This document shows positions 8,622 through 16,876 of a DNA stretch of 64,000 nt, piece by piece; position 1 is the stretch's first letter; each line of letters starts with the position of its first letter. Below the pieces are notes generated by a model. The model saw only the letters and a program-made list of their open reading frames with translations, had not been told where the DNA came from and made no database searches. The position numbers and the translations under genes were made by a program. This DNA is from Bradyrhizobium japonicum USDA 6 (lineage in GTDB: Bacteria > Pseudomonadota > Alphaproteobacteria > Rhizobiales > Xanthobacteraceae), in assembly GCF_000284375.1 (NCBI RefSeq), contig NC_017249.1, positions 1,364,001 to 1,428,000 on the forward strand, in the 5' to 3' direction.

Positions 8622-8639
8622 TTGTCACGAAACAGTCAT
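8622..8639 (+). promoter_or_regulatory. Pho-box-like repeat upstream of phnG
   Basis: TTGTCAC (8622-8628) and CAGTCAT (8633-8639) are separated by GAAA, an 11-bp period. A weaker third heptamer AAATCAC (8611-8617) continues the phase upstream. It lies 70 bp before the phnG start on the same strand. Confidence 0.6.
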
Positions 8640-8652
8640 GGCGCGTCCGTAT

Positions 8653-8680
8653 CAAGTTGTCTATTATCATAGACAACTTG
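8653..8680. promoter_or_regulatory. Perfect 28-bp palindrome, probable PhnF operator
   Basis: CAAGTTGTCTAT (8653-8664) and ATAGACAACTTG (8669-8680) are perfect inverted copies around TATC. It sits between phnF and phnG, just downstream of the Pho-box-like site and 28 bp before phnG. The TGTCTAT/ATAGACA core resembles HutC-subfamily GntR operators, so repression of phnG-N and phnF autoregulation are likely. Confidence 0.75.
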
Positions 8681-8708
8681 GATTCGGCAAGTTCTGCAGA
8701 GAGTTTCG

Positions 8709-9173
8709 GTGGATTTGGTGACCCAGCACAACAACCAGCAAGTCCAGCGCAAGGCCGCGATGGCCGTGCTGGCGCACGCGGAGGCGGGCGAGATCGCCGC
8801 TCGCCTCCGCGCTCTCGCCCTGCCGGCTCATCAGGAGCTGCGCGCGCCGGAAAACGGTCTCGTCATGCTGCGCGGCCGGGTCGGCGGCGACGGCGCGCCA
8901 TTCAATCTCGGTGAAGCCACGGTGTCGCGCGCGGCGGTCCGGCTCGCGAGCGGCGAAGTCGGCTTCGGCTACACGCTGGGGCGCGACGGCGAGAAGGCGC
9001 GGCTGATCGCGCTGTGCGACGCGCTGGCGCAGTCCAGTGATTTCGGCGAGGCGGTGGAGCGTGACGTTATCGCGCCGTTGCGCGAGCAGCTTATGATCCA
9101 GCGCAAGCAGGCGGCGGCCGAGACCGCCGCGACGAAGGTTGATTTCTACACCATGGTGCGCGGTGAGGGGTGA
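8709..9173 (+). CDS. phnG: C-P lyase core complex subunit PhnG
   Basis: A 154-residue PhnG subunit. PhnG, H, I and J form the C-P lyase core; with PhnI it helps transfer the phosphonate onto the ribose of ATP. The family region RKAAMAVLAHAEAGEIAARL and the later GEATVSRAAVRLASGEVGFGY are present. GTG codons at 8709 and 8718 are both possible starts; the first is given. It is the first gene of phnGHIJKLMN, behind the PhnF operator and Pho-box-like site. Confidence 0.92.
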   Translation: MDLVTQHNNQQVQRKAAMAVLAHAEAGEIAARLRALALPAHQELRAPENGLVMLRGRVGGDGAPFNLGEATVSRAAVRLASGEVGFGYTLGRDGEKARLIALCDALAQSSDFGEAVERDVIAPLREQLMIQRKQAAAETAATKVDFYTMVRGEG

Positions 9174-9177
9174 GGCC

Positions 9178-9786
9178 ATGACCACGATTGCGGAACTGCC
9201 GCCGGGTTTCGTCGACAAGGTCTTGTCGGCGCAATCGACCTTTCGTTCCGTCATGGACGCGATGGCGCGGCCGGGTTCGGTCCAGCGCATCGTACCGATG
9301 GCGGGAGTGCCCGGGCCAACGATGCGCGGCACCGCCGCGATCGCGCTGACGCTGTTCGATCACGACACGCCGCTCTGGCTCGATGCGCGGATGGCGGAGA
9401 GATCGGACGTGGTGAAATGGCTCAAGTTCCACACCGGCGCGCCGGTGGTGCAGGATCCCTCGATCGCAAGTTTCGCGCTGATCAGCGACGGCGCGGCGTT
9501 GCCGGCGCTCGAGCGCTTCGCGCTGGGCACGAACGAGTATCCGGATCGTTCGACCACCGTGATCCTTCAGGTCGAGAGCCTGGACTCGGGTCGCAGTTTC
9601 GAACTGCGTGGCCCCGGCATCGACGGTGTCGCGACGCTTCAGGCCTCGATCAAGCCTTTCGATCTGTTCGAGCGCCTGCGCATGAACGAGGCGTTGTTTC
9701 CGCGCGGCATCGATTTGGTGCTGGTCGCCGATGACGCCGTGGTTGCGATCCCGCGCACCACGCGTGTCGTGAACAAGGGAAGCTAG
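9178..9786 (+). CDS. phnH: C-P lyase core complex subunit PhnH
   Basis: A 202-residue PhnH subunit of the C-P lyase core. Family features include TFRSVMDAMARPG near residues 20-33 and ALTLFDHDTPLW further on. The ATG at 9178 follows the phnG stop by 4 bp, so it is co-translated with its neighbours. PhnH resembles PLP-dependent transferases in fold but has no catalytic lysine motif here, as expected for the family; its role is structural within the complex. Confidence 0.92.
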   Translation: MTTIAELPPGFVDKVLSAQSTFRSVMDAMARPGSVQRIVPMAGVPGPTMRGTAAIALTLFDHDTPLWLDARMAERSDVVKWLKFHTGAPVVQDPSIASFALISDGAALPALERFALGTNEYPDRSTTVILQVESLDSGRSFELRGPGIDGVATLQASIKPFDLFERLRMNEALFPRGIDLVLVADDAVVAIPRTTRVVNKGS

Positions 9787-9790
9787 TCGC

Positions 9791-10894
9791 ATGTATGTCG
9801 CAGTCAAAGGCGGCGAGCGCGCCATCGAGAACGCCCATCGCCTGCTCGCCAATGCGCGGCGTGGCGACCAGAGCGTTTCCGAAGTCACGCTGGATCAGAT
9901 CTCGGAGCAGCTTGGCCTCGCCGTGGACCGCGTCATGAGCGAAGGCTCGCTCTATGACCGTGAGCTCGCGGCGCTCGCCATCAAGCAGGCGCGCGGGGAT
10001 CTGATCGAGGCGATCTTCCTGATCCGCGCCTTCCGCGCCACCCTGCCGCGCTTCGGCACCAGCGAGCCGGTCGAGACCGGCGCGATGCGCGTGCAGCGGC
10101 GGGTGTCGGCGACGTTCAAGGACATTCCCGGCGGCCAGATCCTCGGGCCGACCTTCGACTACACCCACCGCCTGCTCGATCCATCGCTTGGCCAGGGCTT
10201 TGTGCCTGAAGTGCCGGCGACGGCCGAAGCGTCGACGGCGCCCACGCCGCGTGTGACCGACATCCTGGGCCGGGACGGGCTGATCGAGTCCTCGCCGCGA
10301 GCCGAAGACGGCGCCAGCGTCGGCGATCTCACGCGCGAACCGCTGAACTTCCCGGCCGATCGCGACCTGCGCCTGCAAAACCTCGCGCGCGGTGACGAAG
10401 GGTTTCTGCTGGCGATGGGTTATTCCACCCAGCGCGGCTACGGCCGCAACCATCCCTTCGTCGGCGAGATCCGCTTCGGCGAGGTCGAGGTCGAGTTTTT
10501 CGCGGAGGACGTCGGCTTCGCCGTGCCACTCGGCTCCATCGAGCTCACCGAGTGCCAGATGGTCAACCAGTTCAAGGGTTCGGCGACGGAAGCGCCGTGC
10601 TTCACCCGCGGCTATGGTCTCGCCTTCGGCCAGAGCGAGCGCAAGACCATGTCGATGGCGCTGGTCGACCGCGCGCTGCGTGCCCGCGAGCTCGGCGAAG
10701 AAGCCGTGGCCCCGGCGCAAGATGAAGAATTCGTGATGTCGCATTCGGACAACGTCCAGGCGACCGGCTTCGTCGAGCATCTGAAGCTGCCGCACTATGT
10801 CGACTTCCAGTCCGAGCTCGGCCTGCTCCGCAAGCTGCGCAAGGAGTTTGCCGAGGCCAACGCGCCCGATGCCATGAAGGAGGCCGCGGAATGA
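9791..10894 (+). CDS. phnI: C-P lyase core complex subunit PhnI
   Basis: A 367-residue PhnI subunit, the nucleosidase-type component that, with PhnG, H and L, displaces adenine from ATP to join phosphonate to ribose triphosphate. Conserved segments include AVKGGERAIENAHRLLA at the N-terminus and QRRVSATFKDIPGGQILGPTFDYTHRLL mid-protein (written here only in part as landmarks). It overlaps phnJ by 4 bp (ATGA). Full length for the family. Confidence 0.93.
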   Translation: MYVAVKGGERAIENAHRLLANARRGDQSVSEVTLDQISEQLGLAVDRVMSEGSLYDRELAALAIKQARGDLIEAIFLIRAFRATLPRFGTSEPVETGAMRVQRRVSATFKDIPGGQILGPTFDYTHRLLDPSLGQGFVPEVPATAEASTAPTPRVTDILGRDGLIESSPRAEDGASVGDLTREPLNFPADRDLRLQNLARGDEGFLLAMGYSTQRGYGRNHPFVGEIRFGEVEVEFFAEDVGFAVPLGSIELTECQMVNQFKGSATEAPCFTRGYGLAFGQSERKTMSMALVDRALRARELGEEAVAPAQDEEFVMSHSDNVQATGFVEHLKLPHYVDFQSELGLLRKLRKEFAEANAPDAMKEAAE

Positions 10895-11787
10895 ACGCGC
10901 CCGCCTACAATTTCGCCTATCTCGACGAGCAGACCAAGCGGATGATCCGCCGCGCGATCCTGAAGGCGATCGCGATCCCCGGTTATCAGGTGCCGTTCGC
11001 CAGCCGCGAAATGCCGATGCCCTATGGCTGGGGCACCGGCGGCGTGCAGGTGACCGCGGCGATCCTGGGGCCGCAGGACGTACTGAAGGTGATCGACCAG
11101 GGCTCCGACGACACCACGAACGCGATCTCGATCCGCAAATTCTTCGCCAAGACCGCCGGCGTCGCCACGACCACGGCAACAGAAGATGCGACCGTGATCC
11201 AAACCCGTCACCGCATCCCGGAGACGTCGTTGCACGCAAACCAGGTGCTGGTCTATCAGGTGCCGATCCCGGAGCCGCTGCGTTTCCTCGAACCGCGCGA
11301 GACCGAGACCCGGCGCATGCATGCGCTCGCCGAATACGGCCTGATGCACGTAAAACTCTACGAGGACATCGCCCGCTTCGGCCACATCGCCACCGCCTAC
11401 GCCTATCCGGTGAAGGTGAACGCGCGCTACGTGATGGACCCGTCGCCGACGCCGAAATTCGACAATCCCAAGATGGACAATTGCCCGGCGCTGCAATTGT
11501 TCGGCGCCGGCCGCGAGAAGCGGATCTATGCGATCCCACCCTATACGCAGGTGGTGTCGCTCGATTTCGAGGATCACCCGTTCGAGCCGTACCGCTTCAA
11601 CGCGCCCTGCGCGCTGTGCGGCGCGGAGAATTCGTACCTCGACGAGATCGTCACCGACGACAAGGGTGGGCGCATGTTCGTGTGCTCGGACACCGACTAT
11701 TGCGAGGGCCGCCAGGCCGCCGGCCATCACGGCAGCCTCAGCGCCGCGCCGTACAAGGAGAAGGCGCAGGAGGGATCAAATGGCTGA
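10891..11787 (+). CDS. phnJ: C-P lyase catalytic subunit PhnJ (radical SAM)
   Basis: A 298-residue radical SAM enzyme that breaks the carbon-phosphorus bond of ribose 1-alkylphosphonate 5-phosphate, giving the alkane and the 1,2-cyclic phosphate. The iron-sulfur cysteines form CX2CX21C at residues 240, 243 and 265, and a fourth Cys at 271 matches the residue proposed to form the thiyl radical in the E. coli enzyme. All key residues are present, so the enzyme should be active. It overlaps phnI by 4 bp and phnK by 8 bp. Confidence 0.96.
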   Translation: MNAPAYNFAYLDEQTKRMIRRAILKAIAIPGYQVPFASREMPMPYGWGTGGVQVTAAILGPQDVLKVIDQGSDDTTNAISIRKFFAKTAGVATTTATEDATVIQTRHRIPETSLHANQVLVYQVPIPEPLRFLEPRETETRRMHALAEYGLMHVKLYEDIARFGHIATAYAYPVKVNARYVMDPSPTPKFDNPKMDNCPALQLFGAGREKRIYAIPPYTQVVSLDFEDHPFEPYRFNAPCALCGAENSYLDEIVTDDKGGRMFVCSDTDYCEGRQAAGHHGSLSAAPYKEKAQEGSNG

Positions 11788-12574
11788 GGAGATGCTGGAG
11801 AACGATCAGCCGCTGCTGGTCGCGGAGACGCTCAGCAAGTCCTACGGCCGCATCGCCGCGTGCCGCGACGTGTCGTTCTCGCTCTATCCCGGCGAGGTGC
11901 TGGCGATCGTCGGCGAGTCCGGCTCGGGCAAGTCGACACTGCTGCAAATGCTGTCGGGCCAGCTCGCGCCGAGTGGCGGCCAGGTATCGTACCGGATGCG
12001 CGACGGCATCACCCGCGATCTCACGACGCTGGGCGAGGCCGAGCGGCGCTTCCTGTTCCGCACCGACTGGGGCTATGTGCACCAGGATCCCGCGCAGGGC
12101 CTGCGCATGGCGGTCTCGGCCGGCGCCAATGTCGGCGAACGGCTGATGGCGGTGGGCTGGAATCACTACGGCCGCATCCGCGACACCGCGTCGGACTGGC
12201 TCACCCGTGTCGAGATCGACATCGCGCGCATCGACGATGCGCCGCGCACCTATTCGGGCGGCATGCGCCAGCGCCTCCAGATCGCGCGCAACCTCGTCAC
12301 CGAGCCGCGGCTGGTGTTCATGGACGAGCCGACCGGCGGTCTGGACGTGTCTGTCCAGGCTCGCCTGCTCGACCTCGTTCGCAGCCTCGTCGCCGAGCTG
12401 CACCTCGCCGTCATCATCGTCACTCACGATCTCGCTGTGGCGCGGCTGCTGTCGCATCGCGTGATGGTGATGAAGGGCGGCCGTGTCATCGAGACCGGTC
12501 TCACCGACCAGGTGCTCGATGACCCACGCGAGCCCTATACCCAGCTCCTCGTCTCCTCGATTTTGCCGCCATGA
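11780..12574 (+). CDS. phnK: C-P lyase ABC ATPase PhnK
   Basis: A 264-residue ABC-type ATPase that binds the PhnGHIJ core and is needed for turnover; it is not a membrane transporter subunit. Walker A GESGSGKST is at about residues 45-53, the signature is YSGGMRQR and Walker B is LVFMDEPTGGLD. The ATG at 11780 overlaps phnJ by 8 bp; the longer open frame upstream is out-of-frame phnJ sequence. Its stop codon is overlapped by the first ATG of a small duplicated segment before phnL. Confidence 0.93.
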   Translation: MAEEMLENDQPLLVAETLSKSYGRIAACRDVSFSLYPGEVLAIVGESGSGKSTLLQMLSGQLAPSGGQVSYRMRDGITRDLTTLGEAERRFLFRTDWGYVHQDPAQGLRMAVSAGANVGERLMAVGWNHYGRIRDTASDWLTRVEIDIARIDDAPRTYSGGMRQRLQIARNLVTEPRLVFMDEPTGGLDVSVQARLLDLVRSLVAELHLAVIIVTHDLAVARLLSHRVMVMKGGRVIETGLTDQVLDDPREPYTQLLVSSILPP

Positions 12575-12595
12575 GTTTTCCAAGATGAGTTTTCC
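12571..12595 (+). repeat. 14-bp tandem duplication at the phnK/phnL junction
   Basis: ATGAGTTTTCC occurs at 12571-12581 and again at 12585-12595. The first ATG overlaps the phnK TGA, reads five codons and stops at a TGA (12586-12588) that overlaps the second ATG, the likely phnL start. The duplication shifts frame, so only the second copy leads into phnL. Confidence 0.8.
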
Positions 12596-13295
12596 GATGA
12601 CCGCCATGATCGACATCGCCGCCGCGAAAAAGACCTTTACGATGCACCTGCAGGGCGGCATCGAATTGCCTGTCGTCAGCGGCGTGACCTTCCACGTTGA
12701 TTCGGGTGAATGCGTCGTGCTTTCCGGCCCGTCCGGGGCCGGAAAGTCGTCGATCCTGAAGATGATCTTTGGCAATTACCGTTGCGACTCCGGCCGCATC
12801 GGCATCCGCCACCGCGGCGCGGTGGTCGATCTCGCCACCGCCGAGCCGCGGCAGGTTCTCAACATCCGCCGCTCCACCATCGGGTATGTCAGTCAGTTTT
12901 TGCGGGCGGTGCCGAGGGTTGCCACGATCGACGTCGTCGCGGAGCCACTGATCGTGAACGGCACGGCCCGAGCCGACGCACAGGCCCGCGCCGGTGAGCT
13001 GCTGCACCGCCTCAATATCCCTGAAAGGCTCTGGCAGCTTCCGCCCGCGACTTTCTCCGGCGGCGAGCAGCAGCGCGTCAACATCGCGCGCGGCTTCATC
13101 TCGGAGCTGCCGATCCTGCTGCTGGACGAGCCGACCGCTTCGCTCGATGCCGCCAATCGCGCCGTCGTGGTCGATCTGGTCGCCGAGAAGAAGCGCCAGG
13201 GCGTCGCCATGGTCGCCATTGTCCATGACGACGAAATCCGCCATTTGATTGCCGACCGTATTGTTGACGTCACCAGCTTTGCCGCCGCCGCCTGA
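12585..13295 (+). CDS. phnL: C-P lyase ABC ATPase PhnL
   Basis: A 236-residue ABC-type ATPase. PhnL is required with PhnGHI for forming ribose 1-alkylphosphonate 5-triphosphate and can bind the core complex over PhnK. Walker A GPSGAGKSS is at about residues 48-56, the signature is FSGGEQQR and Walker B ILLLDEPTASLD. The start at 12585 is chosen because similarity begins at about MIDIAAAKKTF and because the ATG overlaps the stop of a 5-codon leader made by a tandem duplication; the ATG at 12597 is an alternative. Confidence 0.92.
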   Translation: MSFPMTAMIDIAAAKKTFTMHLQGGIELPVVSGVTFHVDSGECVVLSGPSGAGKSSILKMIFGNYRCDSGRIGIRHRGAVVDLATAEPRQVLNIRRSTIGYVSQFLRAVPRVATIDVVAEPLIVNGTARADAQARAGELLHRLNIPERLWQLPPATFSGGEQQRVNIARGFISELPILLLDEPTASLDAANRAVVVDLVAEKKRQGVAMVAIVHDDEIRHLIADRIVDVTSFAAAA

Positions 13296-13300
13296 AGGAA

Positions 13301-14464
13301 ATGGAAATGAACGCCAAGCCGAAGGAAACATTGATCGCCAACGCCAGGATCGTGCTGGCTGACCGGGTGATCGAGCAGGGCTGGCTCGCTCTCGCCGACG
13401 GACGTATTGCCGAGATCGGCGAGGGCAGGGCGCCTGCGGGTGCGGAGGATGCCGGCGGCGACCTCATCATGCCCGGCTTGATCGAGCTGCACACCGACCA
13501 CCTCGAAGCGCACTACGTGCCGCGCCCGAAAGTGTTCTGGAATCCGGTCGCAGCCGTCATCTCCTATGACGGCCAGCTCGCGACCTCGGGCATCACGACC
13601 GTGTTCGACTCGCTGCGGGTCTGGCGCGAGGACGGCGCCGAGGAAGTCGATGGCCGCGCCGGCGTGCTCGCCGCCGCCATCACGACCGCGCGCGACGCCA
13701 GCCTGCTGCGCGCCGACCACTTCCTGCATCTGCGCTGCGAAATCCCGATGCCGAGCGTGGTGGAGGAGGCCAAGGAGCTGATCGACCGTCCCGACGTCAA
13801 GCTGATGTCGCTGATGGACCACACACCTGGCCAGCGCCAGTTCCGCGACGAGGTCAAGCTGCGCGACTATTACCGCGGCAAGGGCGGCGGCAAGACCGAT
13901 GCCGAGCTCGACGAGCTGTTCGCGAAGCGCTTCGAATATCAGAAAGCCTATGCCGCGACCAACATGCGCGAGATCGTGGCGCTGGCCCACAAATACAACA
14001 TTCCGCTCGCGAGCCATGACGACACCACCGAGGAGAATGTCGCGGATGCCGTGCGCGATCGCGTGTCGGTGGCGGAATTCCCGACCACGCTGGAGGCCGC
14101 GCGCGGCCTGCATCAGGCCGGCATCGACATCCTGATGGGTGCGCCGAACGTCGTGCGCGGCGGCTCGCACTCCGGCAACATCGCCGCGGTCGATCTCGCC
14201 CGCGAGGGCCTGCTCGACATCCTGTCGTCGGACTACATCCCGTCCAGCCTCCTGATGGCCGCGCTGCAATTGCCGGAGCATGTGCCCGCGATCAGCCTTC
14301 CGGCGGCGGTTCGCACCGTGACCAAGGCGCCGGCCGAGGCGGTTGGCCTCTCGGATCGTGGCGAAGTCGCGATCGGCAAGCGGGGCGACCTGATCCGTGT
14401 GCATGTCGCAGGCGACGTTCCCGTGGTCCGCAGCGTCTGGCGCGAAGGAAACCGCGTCGCATGA
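13301..14464 (+). CDS. phnM: PhnM diphosphatase (canonical copy)
   Basis: A 387-residue amidohydrolase that converts alpha-D-ribose 1-alkylphosphonate 5-triphosphate to the 5-phosphate and pyrophosphate. The metal motif ELHTDHLE is at about residues 62-69; further landmarks are [34 protein letters not shown] and LSSDYIPSS. This copy looks closer to the enteric PhnM than the paralogue at 884-2077. It follows phnL by 5 bp and overlaps phnN by 4 bp (ATGA). Confidence 0.94.
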   Translation: MEMNAKPKETLIANARIVLADRVIEQGWLALADGRIAEIGEGRAPAGAEDAGGDLIMPGLIELHTDHLEAHYVPRPKVFWNPVAAVISYDGQLATSGITTVFDSLRVWREDGAEEVDGRAGVLAAAITTARDASLLRADHFLHLRCEIPMPSVVEEAKELIDRPDVKLMSLMDHTPGQRQFRDEVKLRDYYRGKGGGKTDAELDELFAKRFEYQKAYAATNMREIVALAHKYNIPLASHDDTTEENVADAVRDRVSVAEFPTTLEAARGLHQAGIDILMGAPNVVRGGSHSGNIAAVDLAREGLLDILSSDYIPSSLLMAALQLPEHVPAISLPAAVRTVTKAPAEAVGLSDRGEVAIGKRGDLIRVHVAGDVPVVRSVWREGNRVA

Positions 14465-15057
14465 GCGAAACCGCGACCATGGCACACGATGAGGCCAGCG
14501 GGATCGGACCCGGGCGGCTCGTGCTCGTGGTCGGTCCCAGCGGTGCCGGAAAGGACACGCTGTTGCGGCTCGCGCAGGCGGCCTGCGTCGACGATCGCGA
14601 CATCGTCTTTCCGCGCCGCGTCGTGACGCGCGAATCCTCCGAAGCCGAAGACAACATGGCGATGAGCCAGGACGAATTCCGCCGCGCGCGCGAGCACGGC
14701 GATTTCGCCGTGCACTGGGAAGCGCACGGCCATTCCTACGCTCTTCCGCTCGAGATCAACGATGACATCCTCGCCGGCCGGGCCGTCGTCGCCAATGTCT
14801 CGCGCACGGTGATCGGCGCGCTGCGCCAGGCCTATGCCAACGTCGTCGTGGTTGCGATCACGGCGCCGCCGGACGTGCTGGCGCAGCGGCTTGCTGCCCG
14901 GGCCCGGCACAGCGACGGCAACATCGCAGATCGCCTCGCGCGCAGCGTCGACGACGCATCGGCCAATGCCGATGTCACCATCCTCAACGCGGGTAGCGCG
15001 GACTATCACAGCCGCCAGCTCGTGCGCGTGATCAGGAACGAAGGCTGGCACGAATAG
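14461..15057 (+). CDS. phnN: Ribose 1,5-bisphosphate phosphokinase PhnN
   Basis: A 198-residue kinase that makes PRPP from ribose 1,5-bisphosphate and ATP, the final salvage step of the C-P lyase route. The P-loop GPSGAGKDT is at residues about 25-33, and RRVVTRESSEAEDN and the LAARARHSDGNIADRLAR lid region match the family. It overlaps phnM by 4 bp. Its substrate is normally supplied by PhnP, which is missing from this locus. Confidence 0.92.
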   Translation: MSETATMAHDEASGIGPGRLVLVVGPSGAGKDTLLRLAQAACVDDRDIVFPRRVVTRESSEAEDNMAMSQDEFRRAREHGDFAVHWEAHGHSYALPLEINDDILAGRAVVANVSRTVIGALRQAYANVVVVAITAPPDVLAQRLAARARHSDGNIADRLARSVDDASANADVTILNAGSADYHSRQLVRVIRNEGWHE

Positions 15058-15079
15058 CCGGCGCAACAAGGAGAACGGA

Positions 15080-15691
15080 ATGTCGGTGATTGAAACGGTC
15101 GAACAGCTGGAGGCCATCTACGGTGCCGTTGGTGATGCCTCGACCGTGAAAGTCGCCGACCACGTTACTCCGCTCTACCGCATCTTCATCGAGAAGGCGC
15201 CGTTTGCCGCGCTCGCCACCATCAGGCCGGAGGGGATCGACTGCTCGCCGCGCGGCGATCTCCCCGGCTTCGTCCGCATCCATGATCCGAAGACGCTGAT
15301 GCTGCCGGATCGCCGCGGCAACAACCGGGTCGATTCCCTGCGCAACATCGTGCGCGATCCCAGGGTGTCGCTGATGTTCCTGATCCCCGGTTCCGGCAAC
15401 GCGGTGCGGGTCAACGGCCGCGCCTATCTCTCCATCGATCCGGAACTGCTCGCCTCGTTCAAGGTCGAGGGCAAGGCGCCGCGCAGCGTCATGGTGATGA
15501 ATGTGGACGAAATCTATTTCCAGTGCGCCCGCGCCATCGTTCGCTCCGACCTCTGGAATCCCGACAAGCGGATCGATCCGAAGACGCTGCCGACGCCTGG
15601 CCAGATCCTCGCCGAGATGAGCGAGAACAAGGTCGGCGGTGCGGAGTACGACCGGATCTGGCCGGAACGGGCTGCGGCGACGATGTGGTGA
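15080..15691 (+). CDS. Pyridoxamine 5'-phosphate oxidase-like FMN-binding protein
   Basis: A 203-residue split-barrel protein of the PPOX-like family. The segment LATIRPEGIDCSPRGD followed by DRRGNNRVDSLRNI and VSLMFLIPGSGNAVRVNGRA is typical of the flavin-binding barrel. The family includes oxidases, reductases and haem-utilisation proteins, so a specific reaction cannot be given. It starts 22 bp after phnN on the same strand behind GGAG and may be co-transcribed with the phn genes. It is followed by a 20-bp palindrome that could end the operon. Confidence 0.8.
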   Translation: MSVIETVEQLEAIYGAVGDASTVKVADHVTPLYRIFIEKAPFAALATIRPEGIDCSPRGDLPGFVRIHDPKTLMLPDRRGNNRVDSLRNIVRDPRVSLMFLIPGSGNAVRVNGRAYLSIDPELLASFKVEGKAPRSVMVMNVDEIYFQCARAIVRSDLWNPDKRIDPKTLPTPGQILAEMSENKVGGAEYDRIWPERAAATMW

Positions 15692-15705
15692 TGTTTTCTT
15701 ACCCT

Positions 15706-15725
15706 CTCCCCTTGTACAAGGGGAG
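15706..15725. terminator. 20-bp perfect palindrome downstream of the PPOX-like gene
   Basis: CTCCCCTTGTACAAGGGGAG is a perfect palindrome between two convergent genes. It looks like a shortened arm of the larger intergenic repeat (compare 39373-39521) and may work as a terminator or transcript 3' end for either side. No clear T-run follows it. Confidence 0.4.
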
Positions 15726-15751
15726 AACGAAAGGCGGCGCCATCTTCACCC

Positions 15752-16483
15752 CTAGTTATACGCCATCCCACCGCTCAGCGCGATCGTCTGCCCGGTCATG
15801 TAGGCATTGTCGACCAGCAGCATCACGGCTTTCGCCACCTCATCCGCCGTGCCGAAGCGGCCGAGCGGGATGCGGCTGACGAGCCCGGGCTGACCGCTCA
15901 TCATGTCGGTCTCGATCAGGGACGGCGCTACCGCGTTGACGGTGATGCCTTCCTTCACCAGCCGCGCCGCATAACCGCGCGTGAGACCCTCCATGCCGGC
16001 CTTGGATGCATTGTAGTGCGGACCGATCGAGCCGGCACCGCGCGCCGCGCCCGAGGAGATGTTAACGATACGGCCCCATTTCCGGGCGCGCATCTCCGGC
16101 AGCACCGCTCGCGTGCACAGGAAGGCGGATTTCAGGTTGACGAGGATGGTGCGGTCGAAATCGTCCTCGGTGAGATCGTCGACGCCGCGCGTGATGGCGA
16201 TGCCGGCATTGTTGACGAGGATGTCGATCGGCCCGAGCCCGGCCGTGACGCGCTCGACCATTGTAGCCACGGCGTCGCGATGCGAGACGTCGGCGGCAAC
16301 GACAATCGCGCGACCGCCTTGCTTGCCGATCTCGCCTGCCAGCTTTTCGGCCTGCCCGATCTGCTCCCGGCAGTTGATCGCCACCGCCGCGCCTGATGCG
16401 GCCAGGGCGCGACAGACGGCTGCGCCAATCCCGCGCGAGCCGCCGGTGACGAGCGCGGTGCGCCCCTTCAGATCATCCGCCAT
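15752..16483 (-). CDS. Short-chain dehydrogenase/reductase (FabG-like)
   Basis: A 243-residue classical SDR. The NAD(P)-binding motif TGGSRGIG is at about residues 13-20, NNAG is present near residue 91, and the catalytic Ser/Tyr/Lys region appears as NISSGAARGAG with YNASKAG. An Arg directly after the second Gly (GGSRG) suggests NADPH preference. Substrate is unknown; FabG-like 3-oxoacyl reductases and sugar or steroid dehydrogenases share this layout. It converges with the phn operon and seems monocistronic. Confidence 0.88.
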   Translation of the reverse strand: MADDLKGRTALVTGGSRGIGAAVCRALAASGAAVAINCREQIGQAEKLAGEIGKQGGRAIVVAADVSHRDAVATMVERVTAGLGPIDILVNNAGIAITRGVDDLTEDDFDRTILVNLKSAFLCTRAVLPEMRARKWGRIVNISSGAARGAGSIGPHYNASKAGMEGLTRGYAARLVKEGITVNAVAPSLIETDMMSGQPGLVSRIPLGRFGTADEVAKAVMLLVDNAYMTGQTIALSGGMAYN

Positions 16484-16876
16484 GTCCGGATCTCCCTAAT
16501 TGTCTGTTCTGACGTTGCGCGAGCGTACCATGCCCGCCGCCCGCGCCTGTTGAACTCATTGCGAGATGAATCCGTCTGTTGGTGCTTGCGCCGGGAGAAG
16601 CGCGCCAGCGCGCTCGTGCCAAATATGGATAGCCATTTCATTGACCGAACGCGCCAATCGCTCGATATTCGCAAGCATCGAAACTGCTCCTCGAGCTTGA
16701 TGCCGCACTATGAGAACCGATCACCAGCGTTACCTTGACGACATGCACGCGTGCATGACTCGGCGCTGTTTCTCGGCGGCAACCGGCGCCTGTTGTTGTT
16801 GCTGATCGCCTCCTAGCAACCTCCCACAGCACAAATCCCACGACAGGAACGCCGAGATTCCGGCGAACGAGCAGTC
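16484..16876. other. Intergenic region, no convincing gene
   Basis: This 393-bp spacer separates two divergently transcribed genes and must hold promoters for both. Short open frames on either strand lack family features and ribosome sites. GCGCCAGCGCGCTCG (16609-16623) is locally hairpin-prone, but no regulatory site was recognised. Confidence 0.4.

Noticed and set aside
9650..11539. Minus-strand open frame of 629 codons
   Set aside because: Antisense shadow of phnH, phnI and phnJ.
12893..14485. Minus-strand open frame of 530 codons
   Set aside because: Antisense shadow of phnL and phnM; no recognisable domain and low-complexity composition.
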